From assembly GCA_041389495.1 (NCBI GenBank), contig JAWKRT010000001.1:1736001-1800000 (forward strand): 64,000 nucleotides of DNA. The letters run 5' to 3'. Position 1 is the first letter of the stretch, and each line of letters starts with the position of its first letter. Origin of the DNA: Myxococcota bacterium (GTDB taxonomy: Bacteria; Myxococcota_A; UBA9160; UBA4427). A model generated the notes under the pieces. That model searched no databases. It was given only the letters and a program-made list of their open reading frames with translations, and was not told the DNA's origin. This document shows positions 35,271 through 44,092 of this stretch, one piece after another. A program made the translations under genes and the position numbers.

Positions 35271-36388
35271 CGCGCGGCGGCGCCCGCGTAGAGCGCGCGG
35301 AGGCGCGCGGCGACGTCGGACCACGCGTGCGCGCGCGCGAGCGCCGTGCCGCGCGCGCCGAGCGCGCGGCGTCGGTCGTCGTCGCACAGCGCGTCGATCG
35401 CAGACGCGAAGCCCGCCGCGTCCTCGGGGTCGTCGACGACGACCGCGGCGTCGCGCACGACGTCGAGCGCGCCGGTCGCGCCGCTCGCGATGCACGCGCG
35501 CCCGCTCGCGGCCGCCTCGAGGCACACGAGCCCGAACGCGTCGTAGCGCGTCGGGAGCAGCAGGGCGTCGCACGCGCGCAGCAGGCGGTCGACGTCGTCG
35601 CGCGGGCCGAGGAAGCGCACGCGGCGCTCGACGCCGAGCTCGCGCGCGAGCGCCCGGTGGCGCCGCGGATCGTCGCGGCCGGCCACCCAGAGCTCGGCGC
35701 CGCCGTCGCGCGCGCGCGCGAGCGCGCGCAGCGCGGTGTCGAGCCCCTTGCGCCGGAAGCCGCTGCCCGCGAACAGGAAGGCCGGCCCGTCGCCCGCGCC
35801 GAGGGCCGCGCGCGTCGCGCGCCGCTCGCCGCTCCCGTCCTCGGGATGGAAGCGCGCGAGGTCGACGCCGTAGCCGACGACGGGCGTGCGCGCCTCGCTC
35901 GCGCCGAAGCGCGCGCGCCACTCGCGCGCGACCTGCTGCGACACGCACTGCACGACCGTCCGTGCGCGCGCGTCGATGCGTCGCTCGAGCGCGAGCAGCG
36001 CGGCGTGGCGCGGCGATGCGCGCCGCCAGGCGGCGCCCGCGTCTCCGTACGCGCGCCGCATGTAGTGGAGGTGGCTTCCCTCGCCGGCGTGGAAGACGTC
36101 CGCCCCGGGCACGCGGCTGAACGCGTGGGTGGCGTCGAGCGCGCCGCGCGCGCGCTCGGCCTCGAGCCACGGGCCGACGCGCGCCGCGAAGCGCAGCACG
36201 CGCCACGGCTGCCAGGCCGTCGAGACGCGGAACGCGCGCGCGGCGACGCGCACGGACGGCGCGTGGGCGCGACACGCGACGCTCACGGTGTCGCCGGCCT
36301 CGGCGAGCGCGTGCGCCGTCTGCCAGGCCGCGTGCTCGAGGCCGCCCGCGTCGGGGGCGAAGCGCTCGATGGCGAGGGCGATCCGCAC
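35267..36388 (-). CDS. GT4-family glycosyltransferase, WaaG-like
   Basis: A 373-residue GT-B enzyme. The start is the GTG at 36388, giving RIALAIERFAPDAGGLEHAAW; the longer frame upstream is Arg-rich. The N-domain has DATHAFSRVPGADVFHAGEGSHLHYM, whose Ala-Gly-x-Gly-x-His pattern is that of WaaG (LPS glucosyltransferase I). The C-domain has LFAGSGFRRKGLDTAL, the donor-site stretch VRFLGPRDDVDRLLRACDALLLPTRYDAFG and the EX7E-like Glu in LVCLEAAASG. It is upstream of, and translationally coupled to, the double kinase, so the pair probably builds and phosphorylates the LPS inner core. Confidence 0.85.
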   Translation of the reverse strand: MRIALAIERFAPDAGGLEHAAWQTAHALAEAGDTVSVACRAHAPSVRVAARAFRVSTAWQPWRVLRFAARVGPWLEAERARGALDATHAFSRVPGADVFHAGEGSHLHYMRRAYGDAGAAWRRASPRHAALLALERRIDARARTVVQCVSQQVAREWRARFGASEARTPVVGYGVDLARFHPEDGSGERRATRAALGAGDGPAFLFAGSGFRRKGLDTALRALARARDGGAELWVAGRDDPRRHRALARELGVERRVRFLGPRDDVDRLLRACDALLLPTRYDAFGLVCLEAAASGRACIASGATGALDVVRDAAVVVDDPEDAAGFASAIDALCDDDRRRALGARGTALARAHAWSDVAARLRALYAGAAAR

Positions 36389-36553
36389 GCGCGCGCCGCC
36401 GGTCAGGTGCGGGCGCCGCGCGCGGCCGCGCGTCGCGCGCGCGCGCCGGCGCGGCCCGCGGCGGTGCGGAGGGGCCGGCGCGCATCGGCTTCGGGCATGC
36501 GCGCCAGTGTACCCGCGCCCCTCGGCCCCGCGCGCGAGCGCGCCGCGCGCTGC

Positions 36554-36581
36554 TTGACGCTCGATCGCGCCCTCGTATATT
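36554..36581 (+). promoter_or_regulatory. sigma70-type promoter for the ABC/GldFG operon
   Basis: TTGACG (36554-36559) and TATATT (36576-36581) are separated by 16 nt, the best consensus promoter in the window, about 110 nt before the ATG at 36691. It lies in the divergent region between the glycosyltransferase and this operon. Confidence 0.7.
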
Positions 36582-36690
36582 GCGCGCCGCTCCCCCTCGA
36601 GCCGAAACCCGCACCGCCGGTGCGGTGTCCTCTGCGACGCCCGCGGCCGTGCGCGCGCGCCCGACCCCCGCACGATCGGAGACCGGATCG

Positions 36691-37482
36691 ATGAGCGACG
36701 GAGCCCCTGCGATCGAGGCGCGCGGCCTGGCGAAGCGCTACGGCGACGTCGTCGCCGTCGACGGCATCTCCTTCGAGGTCGCGCGCGGCGAGGTGGTGGG
36801 CTTCCTCGGTCCGAACGGCGCGGGCAAGACGACGACGATGCGGATGCTGACGGGCTTCCTGCCGGCGACGGACGGGACGGCGCGCATCGCGGGCCACGAC
36901 ATCTTCGCGGAGCCGCTCGCCGCGCGGCGCGCGATCGGATACCTGCCCGAGACGCCGCCGCTCTATCCGGAGATGCGCGTCGAGGCCTACGTGGCGCACG
37001 TCGCGGCGCTGAAGGACGTGCCGCGCGCGGAGCGGCGCGCTGCGGTCGATCGCGCGCTCGTGCGCTGCGGCCTCGCCGACGTGCGCCGCCGCGTGATCGG
37101 CGACCTGTCGAAGGGCTACCGCCAGCGCGTCGGGCTCGCGCAGGCCATCGTGCACGACCCGCCGGTGCTCGTGCTCGACGAGCCGACGGTCGGCCTCGAC
37201 CCGATCCAGATCCGCGAGATCCGCGCGCTCATCGCCGAGCTCGCCGCGCCGCGCGACGGCGAGCCGCGCCACACGGTCCTGCTCTCGACGCACATCCTCC
37301 CCGAGGTCCAGGCGATCTGCAGCCGCGTGATCCTGATCCACCGCGGGCGCAAGGTCGTCGACCAGTCGCTCGCGAGCCTCGTCGCGGGCGGCCAGAGCCT
37401 CGAGCAGGTGTTCGGCCGCGTGACGGCGGGGGATGCGGACGCCGCAGGCGACGCGCCCGTCGCGGGAGGAGCCTCGTCGTGA
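36691..37482 (+). CDS. ABC exporter ATPase, GldA/CcmA type
   Basis: A 263-residue ATPase of the ABC-2 exporter class: Walker A GPNGAGKTTT, GYLPETPPLYPEMRV, signature LSKGYRQRVGLAQA, Walker B VLVLDEPTVGLDP and STHILPEV. The phrase ETPPLYPEM is typical of GldA-like ATPases paired with ABC-2 permeases. GGAG lies 9 nt before the ATG, and the better-scoring upstream frame is not needed. It drives the permease encoded next, which begins in a GTGA overlap with its stop. Confidence 0.92.
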   Translation: MSDGAPAIEARGLAKRYGDVVAVDGISFEVARGEVVGFLGPNGAGKTTTMRMLTGFLPATDGTARIAGHDIFAEPLAARRAIGYLPETPPLYPEMRVEAYVAHVAALKDVPRAERRAAVDRALVRCGLADVRRRVIGDLSKGYRQRVGLAQAIVHDPPVLVLDEPTVGLDPIQIREIRALIAELAAPRDGEPRHTVLLSTHILPEVQAICSRVILIHRGRKVVDQSLASLVAGGQSLEQVFGRVTAGDADAAGDAPVAGGASS

Positions 37483-38279
37483 AGCACGTCGGCGCGATCG
37501 CGAGCCGCGAGCTGCGCTCGTTCTTCGTCTCGCCCGTCGCCTACGTCGTGCTCGCGATGTGGGCGCTGCTCGCGGCGGTCTTCTTCCTCGCGAGCGTGGT
37601 CACGTTCGACACCGAGATCGTGCGCGCCCAGCAGTACGGCGTCGCCGAGCAGCTCGAGATGCTGAACCTGAACGACCACGTGATCGCGCCGTTCCTGTAC
37701 TCGATGTGGTTCATCGTCGTGTTCGCGCTGCCCGCGGTGACGATGGGGCTGTTCGCGTCGGAGAAGGCGAACGGCACGGAGGAGCTCCTGCTCACGAGCC
37801 CGCTCACCGTGTGGGAGATCGTGCTCGGCAAGTTCCTCGCCGCGACGGGGTTCGTCGTGGTGCTGACGCTCGTCGCGGGCTTCTTCCCGGCCGTGCTGTT
37901 CGTGTACGGCGACCCGGAGGTCGGGAAGACGAGCGCCGGGCTGCTCGGCCTGTTCCTCGTGAGCGTCGCCTACGTGGCCGTCGGCGCGTTCACCTCGTCG
38001 CTCACGCGCAACCAGCTGATCGCGTTCGTGCTGACGCTCGCGCTGCTGCTCGTCGTCGGGCTCATGCTCCCGCCGCTCGTCGGCTTCGCGCTCGCGAGCG
38101 ACGCGGTCGGCTCCGAGTCGGGGCTCGTCGCGGTGATGCGATGGGTCGGGACGATGGAGCACTTCGATCGCCTCGTGAGCGGCCTCGTCGAGACGCGCGA
38201 CATCGCCTACTTCGGCGTCGTCGTCGGCATCTTCCTCGTGCTCACGAAGACGGCCGTCGAGTCGGTGAGGTGGCGCTGA
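37479..38279 (+). CDS. ABC-2 permease, GldF type
   Basis: A 266-residue membrane protein with six TM helices: residues 18-40, 66-90, 115-140, 150-170, 178-200 and 240-262 approximately. KHVGAIASRELRSFFVSPVAYVVLAMW is the standard opening of GldF/ABC-2 permeases, and PAVTMGLFASEKANGTEELLLTSPLTVWEIVLGKFLAA is the characteristic cytoplasmic coupling region. In Flavobacteria GldF serves gliding, but homologues occur widely with GldG and DUF4340 proteins without gliding. The substrate is unknown. Confidence 0.9.
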   Translation: MKHVGAIASRELRSFFVSPVAYVVLAMWALLAAVFFLASVVTFDTEIVRAQQYGVAEQLEMLNLNDHVIAPFLYSMWFIVVFALPAVTMGLFASEKANGTEELLLTSPLTVWEIVLGKFLAATGFVVVLTLVAGFFPAVLFVYGDPEVGKTSAGLLGLFLVSVAYVAVGAFTSSLTRNQLIAFVLTLALLLVVGLMLPPLVGFALASDAVGSESGLVAVMRWVGTMEHFDRLVSGLVETRDIAYFGVVVGIFLVLTKTAVESVRWR

Positions 38280-38280
38280 G

Positions 38281-39852
38281 ATGACCGGCATCGCGGCGCT
38301 GCTCGGCGGGCTCGGGCTCGTCTTCTTCGGCTTCGGGCTGATCCAGTTCGTCATCTGGATCTTCCAGCCGTTCACGAACCCGCTGTGGCTGTGGCTCCAC
38401 CTCGGCGTCGGCGCCGCGCTCCTCGTCGCCGCGGTCGGGACGAGCCTCGACGCGCTGCGCGAGCGCATGCGCTCGGGCGAAGGGCGCCGCGCCGGGCGCT
38501 ACGGGACGAGTGCGCTGCTCCAGGCCGCACTGCTCGTCGCGATCCTGTGCGGGCTCGCCTTCCTCGCGGAGCGCTACTCGAAGCGCTTCGACTGGACGGA
38601 GCAGCGCGTGCACACGCTCTCCGACCAGACGCAGAAGGTGCTCGACGGGCTCGAGGGCGAGCTCTCGATGGTCGGCTTCTTCGATCCCTTCGAGCAGCCG
38701 CTGCACCGGCAGATCGTCGAGCGCTACGCGGCGGCGAGCCCGCGCGTGAAGATCGAGTTCGCCGACCCGAACGCGCGCCCCGACCTCGTGGAGTCGTTCG
38801 GCCTCCAGGCGGCCGACCTCGCGCGCGGCATGCTCCACGTCTCGTACGGCGGCGGCGCCGTCGACGTGAGCGATCTCGAGGAGGACGAGATCACGAACGC
38901 GATCGTCAAGCTCGTGCGCGGGGGCGGCAAGAAGGTCTACTTCCTGACGGGCCACAACGAGCGGCGCGCGATCGGCGACGGCGCGGACGAGCCCGACGGC
39001 ATGTCGCGCGCGGCCGCCGCGCTGCGCAACGAGACGTACACGACCGAGAACCTGCTGCTCGGCCAGACGGGCGACGTGCCCGCGGACGCCGACGTCGTCG
39101 TCGTCGCGGGGCCGACGCGGCCGCTGCTCGACGTCGAGCTCGACGCGCTCCGGCGCTGGGTCGCGGGCGGCGGCGCGCTCGTCGCGATGATCGACCCGCG
39201 CGCGAACACGAACTTCGGCGCGCTGCTCGGCGAGCTCGGCGTCGCAGTCGGCGACGACGTCGTCTTCGACCGCTCGCTCGCGCTCTTCGGGCGCGCGACG
39301 AGCCCGTTCGCGGCGAGCTACGCGCCCGACCACCCGATCACGAAGGGCTTCCAGGAGACGTCGCTCTTCCACATGGCGCGCTCGGTCGCGCCCGAGCCGG
39401 GCGTCGCGGGACTCGTGCCCCTCGTGAAGACGGGCGAGGCCTCGTGGGCCGAGACGAACCTCGCGAAGTGGGAGGACGAGGGCGTCGCGGGCTTCGAGCC
39501 CGAGAGCGACACGCTCGGGCCCGTCTCGCTCGCGGTCGCCGGCGTGCCGCGCATCGACGGCGCGCCGGAGCACGACCCGCGCCTCGTCGCCTTCGGCGAC
39601 TCGAACTTCGCGACCAACGAGCTCGTCGACAGCTACTTGAACCGCGACCTCTTCGTGAACTCCGTGGCGTGGGCGATGGGCGAGGTCGAGCACATCGCGG
39701 TGCGCCCGCACAAGGCGCGCGCGTCGCGGCTCTCGCTCTCGGCCGAGCAGTTCTCGGTCGTGCAGATGCTCTCGCTCTTCGTGCTGCCCGAGGCGATCGC
39801 CGTCGCCGGCGTGCTCGCCTGGTGGACGCGGCGCAAGCGCGGCACACAGTAG
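38281..39852 (+). CDS. GldG-type ABC auxiliary protein
   Basis: A 523-residue protein anchored by TM helices at the N-terminus (about 3-28, 38-57 and 80-100) and one at the C-terminus (about 497-515). Between them is the extracytoplasmic GldG/ABC_transp_aux domain: RFDWTEQRVHTLSDQTQKVLDGL, VGFFDPFE, EFADPNARPDL, KKVYFLTGHNER, and GPTRPLLDVELDALRRWVAGGGALVAMIDP. The last phrase resembles a ThuA/IFT52-like fold. One base separates it from gldF. It probably shapes substrate handling of the exporter; its biochemical role is not known in any system I can name. Confidence 0.9.
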   Translation: MTGIAALLGGLGLVFFGFGLIQFVIWIFQPFTNPLWLWLHLGVGAALLVAAVGTSLDALRERMRSGEGRRAGRYGTSALLQAALLVAILCGLAFLAERYSKRFDWTEQRVHTLSDQTQKVLDGLEGELSMVGFFDPFEQPLHRQIVERYAAASPRVKIEFADPNARPDLVESFGLQAADLARGMLHVSYGGGAVDVSDLEEDEITNAIVKLVRGGGKKVYFLTGHNERRAIGDGADEPDGMSRAAAALRNETYTTENLLLGQTGDVPADADVVVVAGPTRPLLDVELDALRRWVAGGGALVAMIDPRANTNFGALLGELGVAVGDDVVFDRSLALFGRATSPFAASYAPDHPITKGFQETSLFHMARSVAPEPGVAGLVPLVKTGEASWAETNLAKWEDEGVAGFEPESDTLGPVSLAVAGVPRIDGAPEHDPRLVAFGDSNFATNELVDSYLNRDLFVNSVAWAMGEVEHIAVRPHKARASRLSLSAEQFSVVQMLSLFVLPEAIAVAGVLAWWTRRKRGTQ

Positions 39853-39864
39853 GCGGCGCGCCCC

Positions 39865-41388
39865 GTGAACCCGCGCACGACCTGGATCCTCGCCTTCGTC
39901 GCCGCGGCGCTCGGCGCGTTCATCTGGCTCTACGAGATCCGCGGCGAGGCCGACCGCTCGGCGGCGCAGGCCGCCGCGAAGCGGATCTTCGTCGGCGTCG
40001 AGCCCGACGACGTCGACTGGGTCGAGCTGCGCACGCGCGACGGCGTCGACGCGCGCCTCGAGCGCGACGCCTCGGCGCGCTGGCGGCTCGTGCGTCCGCT
40101 CGACTTCCCGGCCGACGAGCCCACGGCCGACGGCATCGCGAGCGCGCTCGCCGAGCTCGATCCGATCGCCGACATCGCGACGCCCCAGGCGCCCGAGGTC
40201 TACGGGCTCGGCGACGCCGCGCACGTCGTGCGCTTCGGCGCGAAGGGCGCGGAGCACGCGCTGCGGGTCGGGCGCGATGCGCCGGTCGGCGCGGCGCGCT
40301 ATGCCGCGCGCGACGGCGACGCCCGGGTGTTCACCGTCGCGTCGTGGCGGGCGAACGCCTTCGACAAGGATCTCGCGGCGCTGCGCGACGCGCGCGTGCT
40401 CGCCTTCGATCGCGAGCGCGTGGGCGCCCTCACCGCGCGCTGGCCGGGCGGCGAGGTCGCGCTCGCGAAGCGCGACGGCGCGTGGCGCGTGACCGCACCG
40501 CTCGATGCGCCCGCCGACTCCGACCGCGTCGCCGACCTGCTCTCGGATCTCTCCTACCTGCGCGCCGAGGGCTTCGTCGACGCGCCGGGCGAGGCCGAGC
40601 GCGCGACGCTCGACCCGCCCGCGTATGCGATCGAGCTCGAGCTCGCGGCGACGGACGCGGGCGACGCGGACGACGCGCCCGCCGCCCGCGACGTGCTGCA
40701 GCTCGCGATCGGGGGCGAGATCGACGGCGCACGCCTCGTGCGCACCGCCGGCACGACGCTCTTCCGCGTCGGCGCCGACCGCCTGGACGACTTTCCGCGC
40801 CGCGTCGTCGACTACCGCGACCGCACGCTCGCGCGCTTCGCGATCGGAGACGCCGAGCGGCTCGAGATCGCCTTCCACGACGACGGCGAGGGCGGCGACG
40901 CCGCGTCGGGGCCGGGCACGTTCGCGTTCGAGGCGCACCGCGAGGCGGGGGCGTGGACCTCGACGCCGCCGCTCCGCGAAGGCATGGCGAGCGCGCTCGT
41001 CGCGTCGCTCTCGCAGCTCGTCGCGGAGGACGTGGACGCCGAGTGGATCGGCGACGAGGAGCGGGCCGCCCTCGGCCTCGCGCCTCCGCGCGTCGAGCTG
41101 CGCGTGGTCGGCGCGGTGCCCGAGGGCGGGGGCGAGGCACCCGTGCTCGCCGACGTCTCGCTCGGGCGCGCCGCGCCTTCGCGCGGCGTCGCCGCGACGG
41201 CGGCCGGGCGCGACGAGCTCTTCCGGCTCGCGCCGCGCGCCGCCGACGACCTTCCCGTGTCGCGCGCCGCGTTCGAGGAGCGCTTCGTCGCGCCGCCCGA
41301 AGCGCCGTCCGGCGATGCGGCGCCGGCGCCCCCGGAGCCGGCGCCGGCGCCGGCGGATGGCGCGCCCGGCGTCGCGGCTCCTCGTTAG
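39865..41388 (+). CDS. DUF4340-containing membrane-anchored protein
   Basis: A 507-residue protein with an N-terminal TM anchor (about residues 5-22, TTWILAFVAAALGAFIWLYE), then repeated DUF4340 modules. The first is marked by VELRTRDGVDARLERDASARWRLVRPLDFPADEPTADGIASAL; a second resembles LTARWPGGEVALAKRDGAWRVTAPLDAPADSDRV, and a third is near residue 330. The C-terminus is an Ala/Pro-rich tail. DUF4340 genes habitually follow gldG, as here after 12 nt, so it is probably a periplasmic part of the exporter. The function of the domain is unknown. Confidence 0.85.
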   Translation: MNPRTTWILAFVAAALGAFIWLYEIRGEADRSAAQAAAKRIFVGVEPDDVDWVELRTRDGVDARLERDASARWRLVRPLDFPADEPTADGIASALAELDPIADIATPQAPEVYGLGDAAHVVRFGAKGAEHALRVGRDAPVGAARYAARDGDARVFTVASWRANAFDKDLAALRDARVLAFDRERVGALTARWPGGEVALAKRDGAWRVTAPLDAPADSDRVADLLSDLSYLRAEGFVDAPGEAERATLDPPAYAIELELAATDAGDADDAPAARDVLQLAIGGEIDGARLVRTAGTTLFRVGADRLDDFPRRVVDYRDRTLARFAIGDAERLEIAFHDDGEGGDAASGPGTFAFEAHREAGAWTSTPPLREGMASALVASLSQLVAEDVDAEWIGDEERAALGLAPPRVELRVVGAVPEGGGEAPVLADVSLGRAAPSRGVAATAAGRDELFRLAPRAADDLPVSRAAFEERFVAPPEAPSGDAAPAPPEPAPAPADGAPGVAAPR

Positions 41389-41395
41389 GCGACGA

Positions 41396-41412
41396 CGCCG
41401 CGGTCCGCGGCG
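41396..41412. terminator. hairpin between convergent genes
   Basis: CGCCGCGG and CCGCGGCG can pair around a tiny loop between the DUF4340 stop and the end of the GGDEF-EAL gene. GC-rich without a T-run on either strand; may serve both directions. Confidence 0.35.
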
Positions 41413-41418
41413 CGCGCG

Positions 41419-44031
41419 TCAGACGTCCGCGTCGCGGGCGGCGTCGTCCTTGGCGAGAGCGGCCTCGAGCTCGCCGGCCTGCATGGGCGCTCCGAGCAGG
41501 TAGCCCTGCACCATGTCGCATCCCCGCTCGCGCAGGAACGAGAGCTGGTGCGGCGTCTCGACGCCCTCCGCCACGACCTCGAGCCGCAGGCCGTGCGCCA
41601 TCGCGACGATCGCCTCGGTGAGCGAGCAGTCGTCGGCGTTCCCGGGGATCTCGCGCACGAACGAACGGTCGATCTTCACGCGGTCGATCGGGAATCGGCG
41701 GAGATAGCTGAGCGACGAGTAGCCGGTTCCGAAGTCGTCGAGCGCGAGCCCGACGCCGAGGCCGGCGATGCGGCGCAGCGTGCTGAGCGTGCCGTCGTCG
41801 TCCTGCATGATCGAGCTCTCGGTGATCTCGATGCACAGCTTCGCCGCCGGGAGGCCCGTGCGACGCAGCGTGCGCTCGACGGTCTCGACGATGCCCGGCT
41901 TGCGCAGGTGGCGTCCCGAGAGATTGACGGCGATCCGGAAGGGGCGCGCGCGGTCGGCCGTCCACTCGCGCGCCTGTCGACAGGCGTTCTCGAGCACCCA
42001 CTCGCCGACGGCGACGATCAGGTCGGACTCCTCGGCGACGGGGATGAACTCCGCGGGCGAGATCATGCCTTCGCCCTCGACGACGAGCCGCGCGAGGGCC
42101 TCGGCGCCGACGATGTGGCCCGCGCGCGCGCTCCAGATCGGCTGGTAGTGGAGCGTGAGCGCGTCGCGTTCGAGCGCCTCGCGAAGCCGCGCCTCGATCT
42201 CGAGCCGGCGCGACCCGCTCGCATTCGTCGCCGGGTCGAAGAACCGGAAGGTGTTCCGGCCGCGCGCCTTCGCGTCGTACATCGCGGCGTCCGCATTGCG
42301 GAGCAGGCCGCCCGCGTCCTCGCCGTCGTTCGGGTGGATGGCGATCCCGATGCTCGCGGTCGGAACGACGTCGTGCTCGCCGAGGCGCACCGGCGCGGCG
42401 AGTGCGGCGAGCAGCCGGCGCGCCACGAGCGCGGCCTCGTTCGGCCCGCCGATCCCGGGGAGGAGCACGGTGAACTCGTCGCCGCCGAGGCGCGAGATCG
42501 CGTCGCCCCCGAGCGCGCCGGGGCTCGGGGCCGGGTCGCGCGCGACGAGGTCCGTCGACCGGACGCACTGCCGGAACCGATCGGCGAGCTCGACGAGCAG
42601 CCGGTCGCCCATCGCGTGGCCGAGGCTGTCGTTGATCTTCTTGAAGTGATCGATGTCGATGAACAGGAGCGCGAGGCGGGCGCCGGTGCGTCGCGAGCGC
42701 TCGATCCAGGCCTCGAGCTCGCGCCCGAAGCGGCGGCGGTTGGGAAGCCCGGTGAGCTCGTCGTAGAACGCGAGCCGGCGGATGCGCTCGTTGGCGCGCT
42801 CGCGCTCGCTCACGCGGCCGATCTGGGCGGCGATGTGGCGCAGCACGTCGAGCGCGTGGGTGTCGGGCGGTGCGACGCGGCGCGAGAAGAACTCGAGCAC
42901 CGCGACGACGCGTCCCTCGACGACGAGCGGGAGGCCGAGCGCGCCGATCAGCCCGGCCGCGCGCGCGGCGGGCGGGCGCGGCGTGCACGACGGCGTCGTC
43001 TCCTCGTCGCTCCAGTCGGACCACGCGGCGTCCGCCGTCGCGAGGACGCGCCCCGGGAGGCCCGTGCCGCGCGGGTAGGTCGTCTGCTCGGTGACGGCGC
43101 GGAACGCGCCGTAGCGCGCCGCGTCGGCGACGTACCAGATCGCGGTGGGCGAGAGCGTCTGGCCGTCGTCGTCGGCGAGGTAGACGTGTCCGACCGGCCA
43201 GTCGTGGAAGCGGCACACGCTGGCGAGGCACTGCTCGAGCGCGGCGTGTGCGTCGGACGAGCCGTTCGCGAGCTGTGCGATCTCGCGCATGAGCTCGACG
43301 AAGCTCGCCTCGCGGCGCAGCTCGGCGTTCGCGCGCGCGGTGCGCGCGTGCGCGGTCCGCTGGCCGAGCACGAGCAGGTGCGTGAGCGCGCCGACGGCGA
43401 GCGTGATGGCGACGCGGTCCGCGAGGCCGGTCGACTCCGCGACGGCCGCCGCGCCTTCCCCGACGAGGTGGCTGGCCGCCCAGAAGACCGTCTCCGTCGC
43501 GATCGCGATCGCGACCCACGCCCACGCCGCGCGCAGGCCGATGGCGAGCACGGCGCTCAGCGGCAGCACGTAGATCCAGCCGAACGTCTCGGAGTGGAAG
43601 CCGCCGATCGCGATCTCGTGCGCGACCATCGCGGCGAAGGGGAGGGCGACGAGCGCGTGTCCGGCGCGCGCGAGGCTGCGCGTGCGCTCGATGTAGGCGG
43701 TCGCGCCCGCGAAGAGGAGCGTGATCGCCAGGCCCCAGCGCACGCCGCGCGCGTCGCCGATGACCGCGTGCTGCACCGTGAGCAGGGCGGCGGCCGCCGC
43801 CACGAGCGCGCCGACGCGACGCAGCGTGCGGCGGTGCTGGCGCGCCGCCTCGCCGCGGCTCGCGCTCGGGTCTTCGTCTTCTCGCAACCACCAGTGGGGC
43901 ACGACGCTCGGGGTCTCCGAAGCAGTCGCGGTCGGCCTTCCGATCGGCGCTGCCCTGCGGCGCGGATCGGGTCGGTGGGACGCGGGCTTGACGCGCCGAC
44001 GTGCGGGTCGGGCATCCCGTCGCCGCGGCAT
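41419..44031 (-). CDS. membrane GAF-GGDEF-EAL cyclic-di-GMP protein
   Basis: An 870-residue signalling protein. A basic N-terminus is followed by about six TM helices (residues 70-225), a short coiled coil, a GAF domain (about 240-410), a GGDEF domain (about 425-600) and an EAL domain (about 615-860). The cyclase motif LGGDEF and metal Asp in FIDIDHFKKINDSLGH are intact; a 15-residue insert precedes LGGDEF. The phosphodiesterase motifs EALAR, NLSGRHL, EITESSIM, DDFGTGYSSL, KIDRSFV and EGVET are all present. Both activities are therefore possible; which dominates cannot be told. It may have its own promoter in the suhB stop region. Confidence 0.93.
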   Translation of the reverse strand: MPRRRDARPARRRVKPASHRPDPRRRAAPIGRPTATASETPSVVPHWWLREDEDPSASRGEAARQHRRTLRRVGALVAAAAALLTVQHAVIGDARGVRWGLAITLLFAGATAYIERTRSLARAGHALVALPFAAMVAHEIAIGGFHSETFGWIYVLPLSAVLAIGLRAAWAWVAIAIATETVFWAASHLVGEGAAAVAESTGLADRVAITLAVGALTHLLVLGQRTAHARTARANAELRREASFVELMREIAQLANGSSDAHAALEQCLASVCRFHDWPVGHVYLADDDGQTLSPTAIWYVADAARYGAFRAVTEQTTYPRGTGLPGRVLATADAAWSDWSDEETTPSCTPRPPAARAAGLIGALGLPLVVEGRVVAVLEFFSRRVAPPDTHALDVLRHIAAQIGRVSERERANERIRRLAFYDELTGLPNRRRFGRELEAWIERSRRTGARLALLFIDIDHFKKINDSLGHAMGDRLLVELADRFRQCVRSTDLVARDPAPSPGALGGDAISRLGGDEFTVLLPGIGGPNEAALVARRLLAALAAPVRLGEHDVVPTASIGIAIHPNDGEDAGGLLRNADAAMYDAKARGRNTFRFFDPATNASGSRRLEIEARLREALERDALTLHYQPIWSARAGHIVGAEALARLVVEGEGMISPAEFIPVAEESDLIVAVGEWVLENACRQAREWTADRARPFRIAVNLSGRHLRKPGIVETVERTLRRTGLPAAKLCIEITESSIMQDDDGTLSTLRRIAGLGVGLALDDFGTGYSSLSYLRRFPIDRVKIDRSFVREIPGNADDCSLTEAIVAMAHGLRLEVVAEGVETPHQLSFLRERGCDMVQGYLLGAPMQAGELEAALAKDDAARDADV

Positions 44032-44085
44032 CGGGAGAACCCCCGGAGCCCGCGATCGTGCCGGCGCACCCGCTCTCGGGGTTCG

Positions 44086-44092
44086 ATGCTAG
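44086..44092 (-). promoter_or_regulatory. CTANNNT element before the GGDEF-EAL gene
   Basis: CTAGCAT on the minus strand, overlapping the suhB stop codon, 54 nt before the GGDEF-EAL ATG. Weak evidence on its own. Confidence 0.3.
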
